From the NCBI GenBank assembly GCA_036346225.1, contig JARFIW010000900.1, positions 2,356,001-2,420,000 on the forward strand: a DNA stretch of 64,000 nucleotides, written 5' to 3'. Made by a program: the position numbers and the translations under genes. This document shows positions 32,536-43,379 of this stretch, piece after piece (within the stretch, counting starts at the first letter, position 1; each line of letters opens with the position of its first letter). The notes under the pieces are model-generated. The model did not search any database. It had not been told where the DNA came from and was given only the letters and a program-made list of their open reading frames with translations. This DNA comes from Platerodrilus igneus. Taxonomy: Eukaryota; Arthropoda; Insecta; Coleoptera; Lycidae.

Positions 32536-34701
32536 ATGTGAAATGTTTTTTGGTCACGGGAACTGGTACTTTCTGCTGATCATTCGAGCCCCACAGATTG
32601 GGCGTCAAGAGATGCTGTAATCGTCACCATTATTCGGGAACTAAGGTTTTCGAATCGAGCCCCAGCGTTGGGCCGCCCAAGAGATGCTGTGGAACCTACA
32701 AAAAAACTCACCAGATTAAAAAAATATTCGAGCCTCTCGAATTGGGCACCAAGATTTGCTGTGATTCTCGCCCTGGTGAATCTCTTCTGATAATCGCCTC
32801 TTTACTCTTTCCGCCTCGGCTGCTCACCTAGTTAAAACTTTCATCCTCATTCATAAAAAAAACAAACACATTCCTACCACAAACATCAACGTTAACTCTA
32901 TTTACATCAATATTCATAATACATTAAAATTTCAAAATTAAATTGTAGCATAAATTTCAGCATCATAAAATTTCAAGTTAAAATTTGTCATCATTTTAAT
33001 TTGCATCCAGAATTAGAGTCCTTGTAGGATGCATACTAATTAAATAAACAATATTTGCAGACCTGAGTCTGAATAAAAGGGAGCATCTCCCACCCCTTTA
33101 CGTTAATTAAACAGGTTAGTATAATTGAGTTCAAATACAGACCCAAATTTTCATCATAATCAAAAACATAAACCTGATAAATACTCCTTTCTACTTATAC
33201 AAGAAAATTTTACCTTAAAATTAAAAATTTGTTGTTTATACAAATTTACTACTGTCCATTTTTTATCAAACAAATTATAAAGATATTCAACACACACCAA
33301 AACATCTAAGATCGAACAAAATTGCATAATTTACCTGAAGGTTACTGCACTCGTGGCTTCAATGTACATCGGACTTGCTCATCCCACCATTCCAGCTGGT
33401 TTATGTTTACGGATTCAGATTCTGACCGCTTTTAAAATTTTTCTACACCACCATTCATCTAAATTGTTTCAGGGCTTCTCAGGAACTCTTCTACGTATAT
33501 CTAAATCTTGTTTTGTGGATCCAATCACGTTTACGAATAACACTTGATTACTCACTCCCGAAAAATAGCAAAGAAATTCATAATTCTTTCACGCTATACC
33601 CAAAATTGCCTACTTTTGTTTATTCATTTATCGTTACTAATTTGGATAATTGGTACAGTAATACTCGCAAATATAACTAGACTTTATTACCTTGTATCTT
33701 CTCTAAGTGCACTAATAACTTTTATTGTAGCACGTAATCGCCACGTATTCTACTTAAAGTATCAAAGAGCAAAACTGTTTAAAGTATCGAATAAAATCAA
33801 AAATCTAAGAGAGCGAAACTCCTATAAACACGGGTTTATATAATGGCCCGCTTGCACGTCGAATTTGTCCCGCAACGGACAATTTTTAGAATTTCGCATT
33901 CTCTTTTCCCTATCGACAGTCCGGCACAGCGATTTCTACTGAAATTTGTACTCGTCCTAGTTGAAAATCTAAGAAATTTCCACACGGCTCGCCACGTCTG
34001 AGAACAACTAATTAATTTTACACACCAACTGATATGCTTTCCCCTCTCATGTATGCATCTTATTTCAACCAATCGCAAACCCAGTGACGTTTCTCAAATC
34101 ACGCTTTCTATTATCCGTGTCTCTGCTTTGCGCATTTTATCCGTCTCTTTCTACCCTGGTCTGAGTGGTACAAATCGATATTCTTTACTATCGGCTATTT
34201 GAATCCACGTGGATTCCTATTTGAGTTAATATAAGCTACGGTTTATCCGACCGTTTGCAATATACGCAGAATTTTCATGTTTATCCAAACAAATTAAACA
34301 GAACGTGATATTTAAAAATACGCAGGTGTTCAATCGTAATACTTTTACAATTTGGATATTCCACGTATTTTAACCCTCTTGATAGATTTGTATGCTAGCA
34401 ACGCGTCTCATATTTGGTATTATTGAGTTTTTAAAAGCTTTTATGCATATTAAATATTACTAATGGTTCAATTAACTCCAATTAAAATAATAATGAATGG
34501 CATTGACTTCTACCCTTTAATTTTTAGCGAATACTAATTAAATATTAATTATTATCTGTACACTTTGTTTAATACTCGTTACTTAAAAATTTGAATTAAT
34601 TAATATAAATTTCGCACGTAATTTCTATTTGTTTCTTTATACAAGGTGATTAAAATTATTTGATGTCGTTAATTAATTTTCTACCCTGGTCTAAATTTGA
34701 G

Positions 34702-34703
<2 letters not shown>
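32534..34703. repeat. Long tandem repeat unit B (LTR-retrotransposon-like, minus)
   Basis: The second copy of the unit, ~2.17 kb. It starts with ~80 bp not in unit A that carry an extra primer-site-like motif, then follows unit A to the same CTACCCTGGTCTAAAT end and a (TA)n tract. Identity looks above 90% over most of the length by eye, with several indels. Confidence 0.65.
32565..32770 (-). promoter_or_regulatory. Three tRNA-Lys primer-binding-site-like motifs in unit B
   Basis: Minus-strand copies read TTGACGCCCAATCTGTGGGG (about 32610-32590), TTGGGCGGCCCAACGCTGGG (about 32680-32660) and TTGGTGCCCAATTCGAGAGG (about 32752-32733), each followed by CTCGA(A/T). Each is preceded by CAGCA(T/A). 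Three copies in one leader are unusual. A single site primes reverse transcription in ordinary elements. Confidence 0.45.

Positions 34704-34741
<38 letters not shown>
34704..34741. repeat. (TA)n microsatellite 5
   Basis: About 38 bp of AT dinucleotides at the right end of unit B. Confidence 0.95.
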
Positions 34742-34743
<2 letters not shown>

Positions 34744-35620
34744 CATGTCGGAATTAAAAGCCCTGTTTTACTAATATTAGAAATGAATTTAATTAAGTCG
34801 TTTTTCTTACGTCTATTTATAGATCGGCTTATTTTCGTTGCACTAATTCTCGCACTTTTAATTCTGATTTATTTTGGTTTATACTTCACTGGTTACGTAA
34901 TTTTTTAACACCTTTGAACATAGTCGTTGCTCAGTTTGAATATAGATTAACCTGTCGCTTCGTCACAATCGTATATATAAGCCCTACCTCCAATTGTTTT
35001 CATTGGCTTGTTGACGTTCTAGGGCGATACTTCTACCTTATCTCGCATACCAATTATTTAGTTTAAATCTTTCAATGCATGTCTTGTCCGTCACGTACGC
35101 ATCCCGCATATTGTGGTATTATTCAAGAATTTCCTACTTTTGACTTTTATTAACTCACGTATTTGGATGTTTGTTAAATTTTATCGTCTAAATTGAATCG
35201 CCTGGTGCTTGTTTATTTCTACAGAATATTGGATTTTTCAACAAATGTGATTTCTTCCGGTCACGTAACGATTTTCTAATAATGAATTATTTAGAATGCG
35301 CGAACGATGATATTCTCAACGCAATTGTTAAATGTTTGCAATGCCAATTTATCTATGCTTCCCGGTGATTTAATTTTTATGCAATTTGTTGCGTTTTAAA
35401 ATCTTATCTTTACTTGTAAACTACACTAGACATCTTTATGGTCTCATGCAGTTAATTCCGCGTATTTTATGTACAGTGTCCTCTCAATTAACAGTATGTA
35501 GAGTGACCGTTTTACTATTATGATTTCTGGAATTATGTGCTTTTCTTAAAGTGGAAGTTGTTTACATTTATTCTACGACCCCCATGACTTAACCTACCCC
35601 TAAACTACCCTATCATCATA

Positions 35621-35621
<1 letters not shown>
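34742..35621. other. Unrecognised block between (TA)n tracts 5 and 6
   Basis: 880 bp with no open frame or similarity to the neighbouring units that I can see. Bounded on both sides by (TA)n, like the other blocks of this region. Confidence 0.4.

Positions 35622-35660
<39 letters not shown>
35622..35660. repeat. (TA)n microsatellite 6
   Basis: About 38 bp of AT dinucleotides, the last in the series before the Polinton flank. Confidence 0.95.
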
Positions 35661-35663
<3 letters not shown>

Positions 35664-36398
35664 AATACACAGCAGTGAATACAAATTGCTTTTTACCCAT
35701 TTTCTTCAACTCTCTGCACTGTATTCAGTTCTTCATTTAAAATGATAAAGTTGGCATCGATTAATCGTTTAATATAATTCACTACGAACTGGTTTTCATC
35801 TAAACAATAAAAGTTAATCAATGTTTAACTACTTTGGGTGCCTACTTTTTAATCTATTTCTTACTTCCAGGTCCGTCGTATCATCAAATTTGAACTCAAT
35901 TGCATTTACATAAAAATACAAGTTCACCGGATGTTTCGCTATTGTACATAGTTTATTAATATAAAGTAATTTGACTATACTTAACACAGGTCACCATTCA
36001 AGCGTTAAATGGTCGGCCGCGTTAAAGACACAGTCATAAACAAAAATATAACATAACCCAAAAATTCTATCGCGCAAGTATTAGCAGCAAAATCGTTTTC
36101 CACCGCTCCGTTTAAAAGTTGCACTATATAAGAGTCGAGAGCAAAATCCCATTGCTCTCGCTCGGTACTCGAGCGTTTTAATAACTGATCAATGGAAAAT
36201 GCTATTATAATTGAATGTTTTTACTATCATTGGTTTATATAAAGGAAACCAGAAGGCAACATCATTTCTAAGCATGTCAATGTTTATAATTTATCAGCTG
36301 ATTGTGTACTTAAAAGTCGTGTTAAAGATATTTTAAGGTTAAATGGACTTGTTTACTTGTAAATAATTAAATCCTAATATTTTTGTAGTTTTGGGTGA
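35661..36398. other. Left flank of the Polinton, no gene recognised
   Basis: AT-rich DNA with no supported feature. It is the pre-insertion neighbour of the Polinton target site. The matching right neighbour begins at 52099 with mariner-derived sequence, but no mariner sequence is evident on this side. Confidence 0.4.
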
Positions 36399-36404
36399 AA
36401 CGGT
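36399..36404. repeat. 6 bp target-site duplication, left copy (AACGGT)
   Basis: AACGGT directly before the AGTAGTGCATAAT end of the element. The same six bases follow the other end at 52093-52098. Six base pairs is the length made by Polinton integrases. Confidence 0.95.
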
Positions 36405-36966
36405 AGTAGTGCATAATTGGGGCTTTTGTGACCTCATCTGAACCAAATAGTTTTCTTCGACTAACCATTTTCATCTTTCGAGCTAAATGTACCTTGTTTG
36501 GTATCAATTAATATTAGATTTTTCTCAGCTACCCGAATTTCTAGGAATTTTTTAGATAGCATCACCCCCCAGGGGGCTACCCACATTTTAAGATTTTTTA
36601 CCGCTAACATTCTGATCCAAATAGTTTTCTTCGACTAGCCATTGCATCTTTCGAGATAAACCTATCTTGTTTGGTATCAATTAATATTAGAATTTTCTCA
36701 GCTACCCGAATCTCTAGGAATTCTTTAGATAGCATCACCCGCCCAGGGAGTTACACTCATTTTAAGATTTTTTACCGGTAGCGATTTTTGACCATCCGCA
36801 TAAATTTTTTTATACATGTGGCACATCAAATTAGTCTAGAATTTTACGCAGAATTCGAATCTATAAACAGATTTAAAATCGGACTACCCCTTACAAAGTT
36901 ACACTTTAAAGCTCCCAAATCTCTTTAAAATTTTTGTCCATCTATGACATATGCTTTAACCAAGCA
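36405..36966 (+). repeat. Left terminal inverted repeat of the Polinton
   Basis: It matches the reverse complement of 51499-52092 with scattered substitutions. Relative to the right repeat it lacks ~30 bp after GTGACCTCAT. Inside it are two ~180 bp direct units (36429-36605 and 36609-36785) sharing CCAAATAGTTTTCTTCGACT, GGTATCAATTAATATTAG and TAGATAGCATCACC. The inner edge is at the word ATGCTTTAACCAA. Confidence 0.9.
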
Positions 36967-37248
36967 CTTAGAGGTATTAACACAAAGAAATTAAGCACAC
37001 AAAAGTTTAATAATTTATTTTATGCTATTTACAGTTTAATAAACTAATAGAATACAATTTTTACAAAGTATAACATTATTTTCTTCGTTTAACCAAATCC
37101 AAGCAGCTGAACGTAACCTGTAACAAAAACAATAGAAATTAATGTGTTGTTTAAAAAAGACCTATAACAAAAAGAGATTAATGTACTGTTTAATAAGAGC
37201 GGAAACGTGTTTTCGGTCAATAAGACATATTGTCGTTAATCTAACAAT

Positions 37249-37347
37249 ATGTTTTACCGTCCAGCGACACCACGTGGAGGTAAACAAATACATGTCGCCG
37301 GGGGCGAAGAAATTATTAAGGATGGGGATGGTAGGTATGTCTTATAA
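37249..37347 (+). CDS. Possible 32-codon ORF between left repeat and polB
   Basis: A short ATG-initiated frame with a basic start (MFYRPATPRGGKQIH) and a mixed-charge end (AGGEEIIKDGDGRYVL). It lies in an otherwise gene-free ~430 bp interval and is not recognisable as a known Polinton protein. It may be chance, or an old exon. Confidence 0.2.
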   Translation: MFYRPATPRGGKQIHVAGGEEIIKDGDGRYVL

Positions 37348-37397
37348 CTAACTTACATACTATATATACACAATAAAATATATACAAATATAAACAA

Positions 37398-40300
37398 TTA
37401 TCTTATATTTTTATGCACCCATGCATATGTTGATGTGCTTCCGGGGATGACATAACGTTTGTCATCGTCACCCGACAAACTAACCTTATTAAGTAACTGA
37501 GTGTACAACTGATGCTTAATACTGCGAATGCATACCATCGTATGCATGAGAGCTTAGCATTATCGTTGACTATACCTCTAAAACTATCTACACCAATTCC
37601 CTTAACAACACTACGAGAAATTCCTTTAATCTTTTTTACAACGTCTTTCTCACTTATTACACAGTACGACTTCGCTTTAGTACCAACAAACTCCAAGACC
37701 AAGTCACCACAAAACTCGTCTTTAAATTTTCCAAGCACTTTCTTGTTAACTAAGGGAATATTGTACTTATTGTTTGGGGGGTAATCACTTGTATCGAATA
37801 GGTCCAGGCGGGCACGAATATCACTGTACAAGTCTTCTGTTTCTACACTATACACGATCGAATCGGTGTCTGTATAAAGAAGCGAGATTTTGGATTCATA
37901 CAGATGTTTCATGGTCCCATAGTGAAAATCATACATTAAAGACTCGGAACGATCTAAAACTAACAGGCCCGCATAAATCGGCTTATTATAAGTAACTTTA
38001 ACTCGATTCATCTGTATGATTGCCAAATCCTCGCCTAGCACTAAACAACTATTAGAATTAGGTTTAGCAATCAACTTGCTAGCGCACAGTTTGTTACCAT
38101 TGAACTCCCACTGCGTGATGATTTTGACATCAACCCGCTTGTCTACATTCTCCATGGTTTTATCAAATATAGAATTATTCATCAGTTTGAAAAAAACTTT
38201 TTCAAATGCATTCTTGGCTGATGTTCTCAAATTGGTGTTTAAATCTTTATATGGTTTAAGCCATGAAGCCTGCTCGAATTCCAGCACTCGATGTACTGCG
38301 ATGAGTTTAAGACCATACTGTAATGCCTGTTGTAGATTGTGGTAGTGCACAACGTACTTCTTTTTATCCAAAAGAGTCGCAAGCAGATTAGAAGTTTTTG
38401 AAGTTGGAAGTTGTGGTACCATGCTTTCAGGACAAAATGGTAAATCATTATGAGCGTGGTGAAGATTTTCCGAATATTCTAAATCAACCTCTAGTATGTA
38501 CCCTTTGTCACTCGTGGAAGACGTAAATAAAATTTGATTTCGAATGCGATCAAGTTCTTCACCGCATACCCATCTAAAACCGCTTATAGGCAGATACTGG
38601 GACATAGCCCACCTATATAAATTATTGGCATCAAGATAAGTAATGTATTTAGAAGGTTTGCTAGCGTCATAGTCATTCATATATGCGTTGTTTGCTTTCA
38701 CATGTCTGTCACTGCATTGCGTGAGACCACCCCGAATACCTTTTCTGATAAAATGGTACATGTTTACATCCGTTAGTAAATCCAATTTAACCTGAGTATA
38801 CTTTAGCATCGCATCCCAGCTCGAGCTTGGTGCAGTTACATATTGACATAAGTCTAAATGATAAGTTGATATGCAGACATCTCTAAAATTTTCAAAAACG
38901 TCAGCTAACAACAGGACGTCTGTTTTTAAATAAAGATCGCTATATTCTCCTAATGTGCCAATCTTGAACTCATTCCATACCTGTTCTGCATCCCAGCTCA
39001 GGCTTGGTGCAGTTACATATTGACATGGGTCTAAATGATAAGTTGATATGCAGACATCTCTAAAATTTTCAAAAACGTCAGCTAACAACAGGACGTCTGT
39101 TTTTAAATAAAGATCGCTATATTCTCCTAATGTGCCAATCTTAAACTCATTCCATACCTGTTCTGCATGGTGATACTCTGCATCCGTTATATGTGAGAAT
39201 GTCAGATCATTGTAGAAGGCATCCTTTGGTGGAAGTTTAGTCTCGTTTAACACAGAGATGTCTTTGACGTATTTATATGGAAATACACCCTTCCGATTCA
39301 ATATAGCGAACTGAGCATCATTGGGGAAATACCTGCGGACTTAAGCGAATTGATGAGTATTTAAATTTCTAACCAATTTATCCAAACTGGTCGTCATGAA
39401 CCTTAGAGAATCTATAAACCTTAGTTGGATAACAGAATTATTTTTATCAGCATTATCAGCATCATCATCATCACAATCATCGATTTCAGCGCCTTGAGCT
39501 CCAGATAAACGTATGTTTTTTGTAAACGAAATAAATCGTTCTTTGTTATTTGGGATCACTGCAACGCGCTCCCTATCACAACCCAACTCCTTCACAATAA
39601 AATGGGAATCGTATCCTGTAAGGTTGTGGAATACAACAGGGATGAAATTTGGCATCCTATATTGAACGTTGCACTGGCAATGTGCAGCGAAGCGGAACTT
39701 TCCTGTTAGGTGGCAGTGATCCCTCACTCGATCATCACCCAAACGTTTCTGACAAATACCACACTCTTCATCCATATAAAAAAGAAGCTCATCCAAGGGT
39801 TCTAATGGTTTCATTGGTACATTAGTTTTTAAAATAGTACCCAATCTCTTTGATTCCTCCTTCAACATCGCCATAAATACCTTGGCGGCGTCGGGTCCTC
39901 TATACGATTCAAATTTATTAAGTGACTCATCATAAGAACATTTAACATAATAGGCAAAACTGAAAGGTTGATGTTGCTCAGTGCTGTTGGTGAATGGCAC
40001 GCTAGTGTTGGGCGTTGCAGAACTGATCGGTTTAAGGATGCGCTCAAAATCTGAGTAAATCACGAACGGCACCTCACCTGCTTGTGCACATTCTTAAATT
40101 CGACGATGCTGTTAAAGTGGTTCGGCATAGTGATGGCGACATGGTTGCATTCGTGCTCTGTATGCCGGCGTAATTCCTCCTCGGATTGGAAATATATAAG
40201 ACAACCATCACACAACCATTTGGATCCTCTGTGGGTAGACGACTGAGTTCTAACTAACCCATTCAAGTTTTTATTCAAACAAAAGTGTTGTTTATCTCCT

Positions 40301-41510
40301 TGCTGGATGTACAAAAGATTGACATGCCGTGTCCTCTTTCTTTGCGTGAAATGCAAAGGCCCCACAATCGACGTCCTTTCTACGCCAAACTCGTTAACGC
40401 TGACGTCGTTTAGCTCTTCAAACCTGTGTATATTCTTGAATTCCATAGGGAAATCTATACCATTCAAGTCCAATATTTCAGAGTAGTGCGGGTAGGATGA
40501 AGGTCGTAGAGGGTTTCCGTTTTTCCGTAGGATGCAATGCAGCCACAACACACCACGCAAAGCATGCGTTATCCTGGTTCTGGATGTTAACAACGACATG
40601 CTTGCCTCGGATCTATTTGGGGAGCTCGATGTACGAAGACCCGCGTAGAGGTTGGTACTTGTTTACATTGAGCTCCAAATAGAGTAGCTGTTGTAGTGTT
40701 CACCCTAAAACACAATGATTAAAATATATAAACAACGGGTTGTAAAACTTACCAGAATCTTGTTCCTGAAACTTGTCAGATTTTGCCGACATTTTTTCAA
40801 CCAACCCCTCATACACTTCACCCAAGTTACTTGATCTTGTTATCACTATATTGTTTGTGTTAAAGGATTTGACGTCTTCAACACGTTCTGTAACACCCAT
40901 CTTGGTATAGATACTAAACAACTCACAATTAATCTTGAGGGAGGTGTGTATAGCCAGTTGTTCATCAATTAAGGCGCTGAATCGTTCCCGTTGATTTCGC
41001 AAGAATTCCAATATATCTAGAAATAATAGCGTTAATCACTAATTCAAGTAGTTTTTTTTAAAACATACCACTAGTGTTAATATTTTTAATTCTGTATGTA
41101 GCGATTCTATTTCGAAACGCCGTAGCAACGATTTCCACACCATCGCCTCCGTCGAGTACCCTAGTCGCACTCGCCCTGTGCACATTAGAGCGCTGGTGGG
41201 CTGCAAATGCCCCGTCTGGGATATCCACATTGTACTCAATGCATCTCCTCGGTATCTTGGGAGCAGGCCCCTCAACCGCAGACAAAGCAGGTCTCTTAAC
41301 CCCGGATGGGCCGGCAACTGGCACCACACCATGCTTGGTGTCCTTGTGCCGCTTCAAGTTATCGCGTCTAGAAAACGATGCCGAGCACACATCGCAGTCA
41401 AAAAGGCATGAGGGTTTCGACACTACTCCATGCTGCTGGAGCTTTTGCCTCTTCAAGTTATCGCTCCTCGAGAAGGAAGCCCCACAGACATCACAAGTAA
41501 AGAAAGCCAT
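37398..41510 (-). pseudogene. polB: Protein-primed DNA polymerase B with N-terminal zinc fingers, three exons
   Basis: Replicates the element from its ends with a protein primer. Exon 1 (41510-41069) starts MAFFTCDVCGASFSRSDNL and holds two C2H2 zinc fingers. A 52 bp intron (GTATGT...TTCTAG) leads to exon 2 (41016-40753). A 48 bp intron (GTAAGT...TTTTAG) leads to exon 3 (40704-37398). Exon 3 has the YIELP linker, the exonuclease I block PFVIYSDFERIL near 40070, zinc-ribbon CGICQKRLGDDRVRDHCHL near 39780, FHNLTGYDSHFIVKELG (Exo II), YSDLYLKTDVLLLADV (Exo III), palm motif A YLDANNLYRWAMS, motif B FFKLMNNSIFDKT (G to D against the usual YG/FG) and an intact motif C YTDTDS. Lesions: in-frame stops near 40702, 40626 and 39343, frameshifts near 40535, 40075 and 37510, and a 177 bp in-frame tandem duplication of the Exo III segment. 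The end is the stop at 37398-37400. Confidence 0.85.
38815..39170 (-). repeat. 177 bp tandem duplication within polB (Exo III motif doubled)
   Basis: Two in-frame copies of a 59-residue segment beginning AEQVWNEFKIGTLGEYSD and ending TAPS-SWD. They differ at only a few bases (for example HLDPCQY against HLDLCQY). The copies join at a CATCCCAGCT word shared by both ends. The frame is kept. Confidence 0.9.
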
Positions 41511-41589
41511 TTCATTGTAAATAACTAAAAAAGCTTGTTTACTAGTCAAAGACTAAACAGAAACTGAATTTATATCGCCTCGTACCATG

Positions 41590-41597
41590 CTTTTATA
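41590..41597 (-). promoter_or_regulatory. TATA-like box upstream of polB
   Basis: Minus-strand TATAAAAG lies ~80 bp before the polB start at 41510, with a second AT-rich ATATAAATT at 41569-41577. Placement is reasonable for a core promoter of the polB transcript. Inferred from position only. Confidence 0.35.
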
Positions 41598-41938
41598 CAC
41601 ATAATAATTAAGATCGTATAATAATTGGGTAGTTCACTTTAAAATTAGAATAAACCCAAACGTAGTTTTAGCCTTGAATTATATTTCAAACTAGTCTATT
41701 CACATCGGTGAAAACTAGTTAGCTCTCTGCTTACTCATGCATTCCAAACTAGTCTAATCACATCAGTAAAACCTAATATTCTTAACTAACCTTGAATCGG
41801 ATTACAAAGCAGTTCATGCCTGTCTGTAAAGTACTGCAAATGATAGTGAGGAGCATGCGCAAGAGCAATTTGAGAGATATAAGATGAGAATAGCATAGGG
41901 TTCTTTATCAGTCATCTTAGTGAAAGCAGTGTGAAGCA
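41598..41938. promoter_or_regulatory. Divergent intergenic region between polB and the plus-strand genes
   Basis: About 340 bp between the two divergent transcription units. It contains two or three imperfect copies of CAAACTAGTCTA(T/A)TCACATC(G/A)GT (41689-41715, 41745-41771), a possible shared regulatory repeat. No open frame of note. It is the natural place for the element's divergent promoters. Confidence 0.4.
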
Positions 41939-42730
41939 ATGGAGTCTGTAGGTGCTAGTAATGCACAAGTTTCGTATACCGAAAATCTGATTAATAAGTT
42001 TACGTATATTTTAAATGAATTGGGTGAACAACCTCATAATGTGGAAATTGAGTTTGTTATAAACCAGAGAATAAAACCCGTATTACAATTGGTGTGTAGC
42101 AAGAAATATTGCATCAACCATGTTCTGGAATTGACATACGAAAATTGATTAGCATTTACAAATTTTCACGTGGAATTTCAAATTAACGTATTTTCCCGTA
42201 ACGTGTTAAATACTCGATTAAATGGTGCAACCGAAATGGAAAATCTACACATACAACTAGGAGCTCCGTTCTTTATCACTCTGTCACCAGCGTCTGGGTC
42301 AACCAAGGACGAAACGTTCCAGTTAAAAATAATAATGGGTAATAGTTCGATAGTTATAAACAAATTGGAGTGCCGTAAACTATTCCATATGCGAGAGTTG
42401 TTTGAGTATCAACTTAAGCAGTTGAAAAGTCGTGACTTTCCAGCATTATACAGCGAATTAGTAGGGTTTGTTGCTAATTCTAATTTAAATGATGGTGATT
42501 GGTTTAATACTCTGACTGAAGGGGAGAAACGAATTAAAATCTTGGTTGAAAGCGAAGTTCGAATTGGCAATATTTTATTCTACAACGAATCGACTTAGAA
42601 TGCACTAAATGCTTTGGAGCTGGTTATATGTTTTTCGGATATATTTGTGCAAGACGTGACACGTACAAGAACATTGGTGGAAATGTTTAGACGTTTAAAT
42701 TTGTCGGATTCTGAAGATGGTGATCACTAG
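41939..42730 (+). pseudogene. Unknown Polinton gene, open frame with two in-frame stops
   Basis: One reading frame of ~263 codons runs from ATG 41939 (MESVGASNAQVSYTEN) to TAG 42728-42730, interrupted only by TGA at 42146 and TAG at 42596. Between them the frame is clean (42149-42595), and the C-terminal ~44 codons after the second stop look coding and end acidic (LSDSEDGDH). I do not recognise the family. The content is mixed alpha/beta with no membrane segment and no cysteine motif. Position as the first plus-strand gene, before the PLA2 ORF, suggests an early or accessory role. Two isolated stops with no frameshift look like recent point mutations. Confidence 0.55.
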
Positions 42731-42894
42731 AGGGAGTATCTTATAAACAGTTAGGTTGTAGTTATAGTAAACAAGTGTAACGAACAACAACTGTGGTCAC
42801 CGCTCAAGAGACGTAGATGTAAATATATTGTTTTTGTAAATGTATTGTTTAAGTAGTTTGTGAAACTAAAATATATATAAATTTTTTAAAAAAG

Positions 42895-42903
42895 TATAAA
42901 TAG
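42895..42903 (+). promoter_or_regulatory. TATA box upstream of the PLA2 gene
   Basis: TATAAATAG lies 54 bp before the ATG at 42957, preceded by an AT-rich stretch. It is a textbook match to an animal/viral core promoter, and the run of tightly packed virion genes starts just downstream. Confidence 0.5.
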
Positions 42904-42956
42904 ACTCGCTGTTGTTTATTTATTTAGTATAGTTTGAGATTTTTTTGAGTAAACAC

Positions 42957-43379
42957 ATGAATATCTGTTCCGGAGAGGGTTTAATCAACAGCGCTATAAA
43001 CAGGTTACCGTTTGAGCTGCATATTCCAGGTTATCAGTACTGCGGCCCTGGCACAAAGTTGAATGAGCGTTTAGCGAGAGGTGATCAAGGAGCTAATGAG
43101 TTGGATCGCTTGTGTAGGGACCACGACATTGCATACTCCAAGCACCCAGACGATCTTCCAGCCAGACATCGAGCAGATAAAATTTTAGAACAAGGAGCCT
43201 GGGAGAGAGAGTCTAAGAACGCAAAGTTTGGGGAAAGAGCTGCAGCTTGGTTTGTGACAAACGCTATCAAAGCGAAGAGAAAAATGGGTATGGGCTTAAA
43301 GAAAAAAATAAGTTTCAAAGGTGGATTCTTGACGAAAATACGATCCGCAATAGACCGAGTTGGTTCCGACAACTTTTAA
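42957..43379 (+). CDS. Phospholipase A2 domain protein (virion-associated type)
   Basis: A 140-residue protein starting at ATG 42957. The PLA2 signature is plain: YCGPGTKL is the calcium-binding loop and LDRLCRDHDIAYSKH the catalytic helix with the His-Asp pair, at about residues 24-65. This is the compact PLA2 of the parvovirus-capsid type, which in those viruses acts on endosomal membranes during entry. PLA2-like ORFs are known in adintoviruses/Polintons. A basic, lysine-rich C-terminus (KRKMGMGLKKK) follows. The frame is intact and the catalytic residues are present. Its end overlaps the start of the next ORF in a different frame, and that next ORF has no ATG, so the two may once have been one protein. 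Confidence 0.85.
   Translation: MNICSGEGLINSAINRLPFELHIPGYQYCGPGTKLNERLARGDQGANELDRLCRDHDIAYSKHPDDLPARHRADKILEQGAWERESKNAKFGERAAAWFVTNAIKAKRKMGMGLKKKISFKGGFLTKIRSAIDRVGSDNF

Noticed and set aside
37512..38345. Plus-strand open frames across the polB gene
   Set aside because: Antisense shadows of the minus-strand polB frame, which carries the polymerase motifs.
41074..41520. 148-codon plus-strand frame opposite polB exon 1
   Set aside because: Antisense of the zinc-finger exon; no motif of its own.
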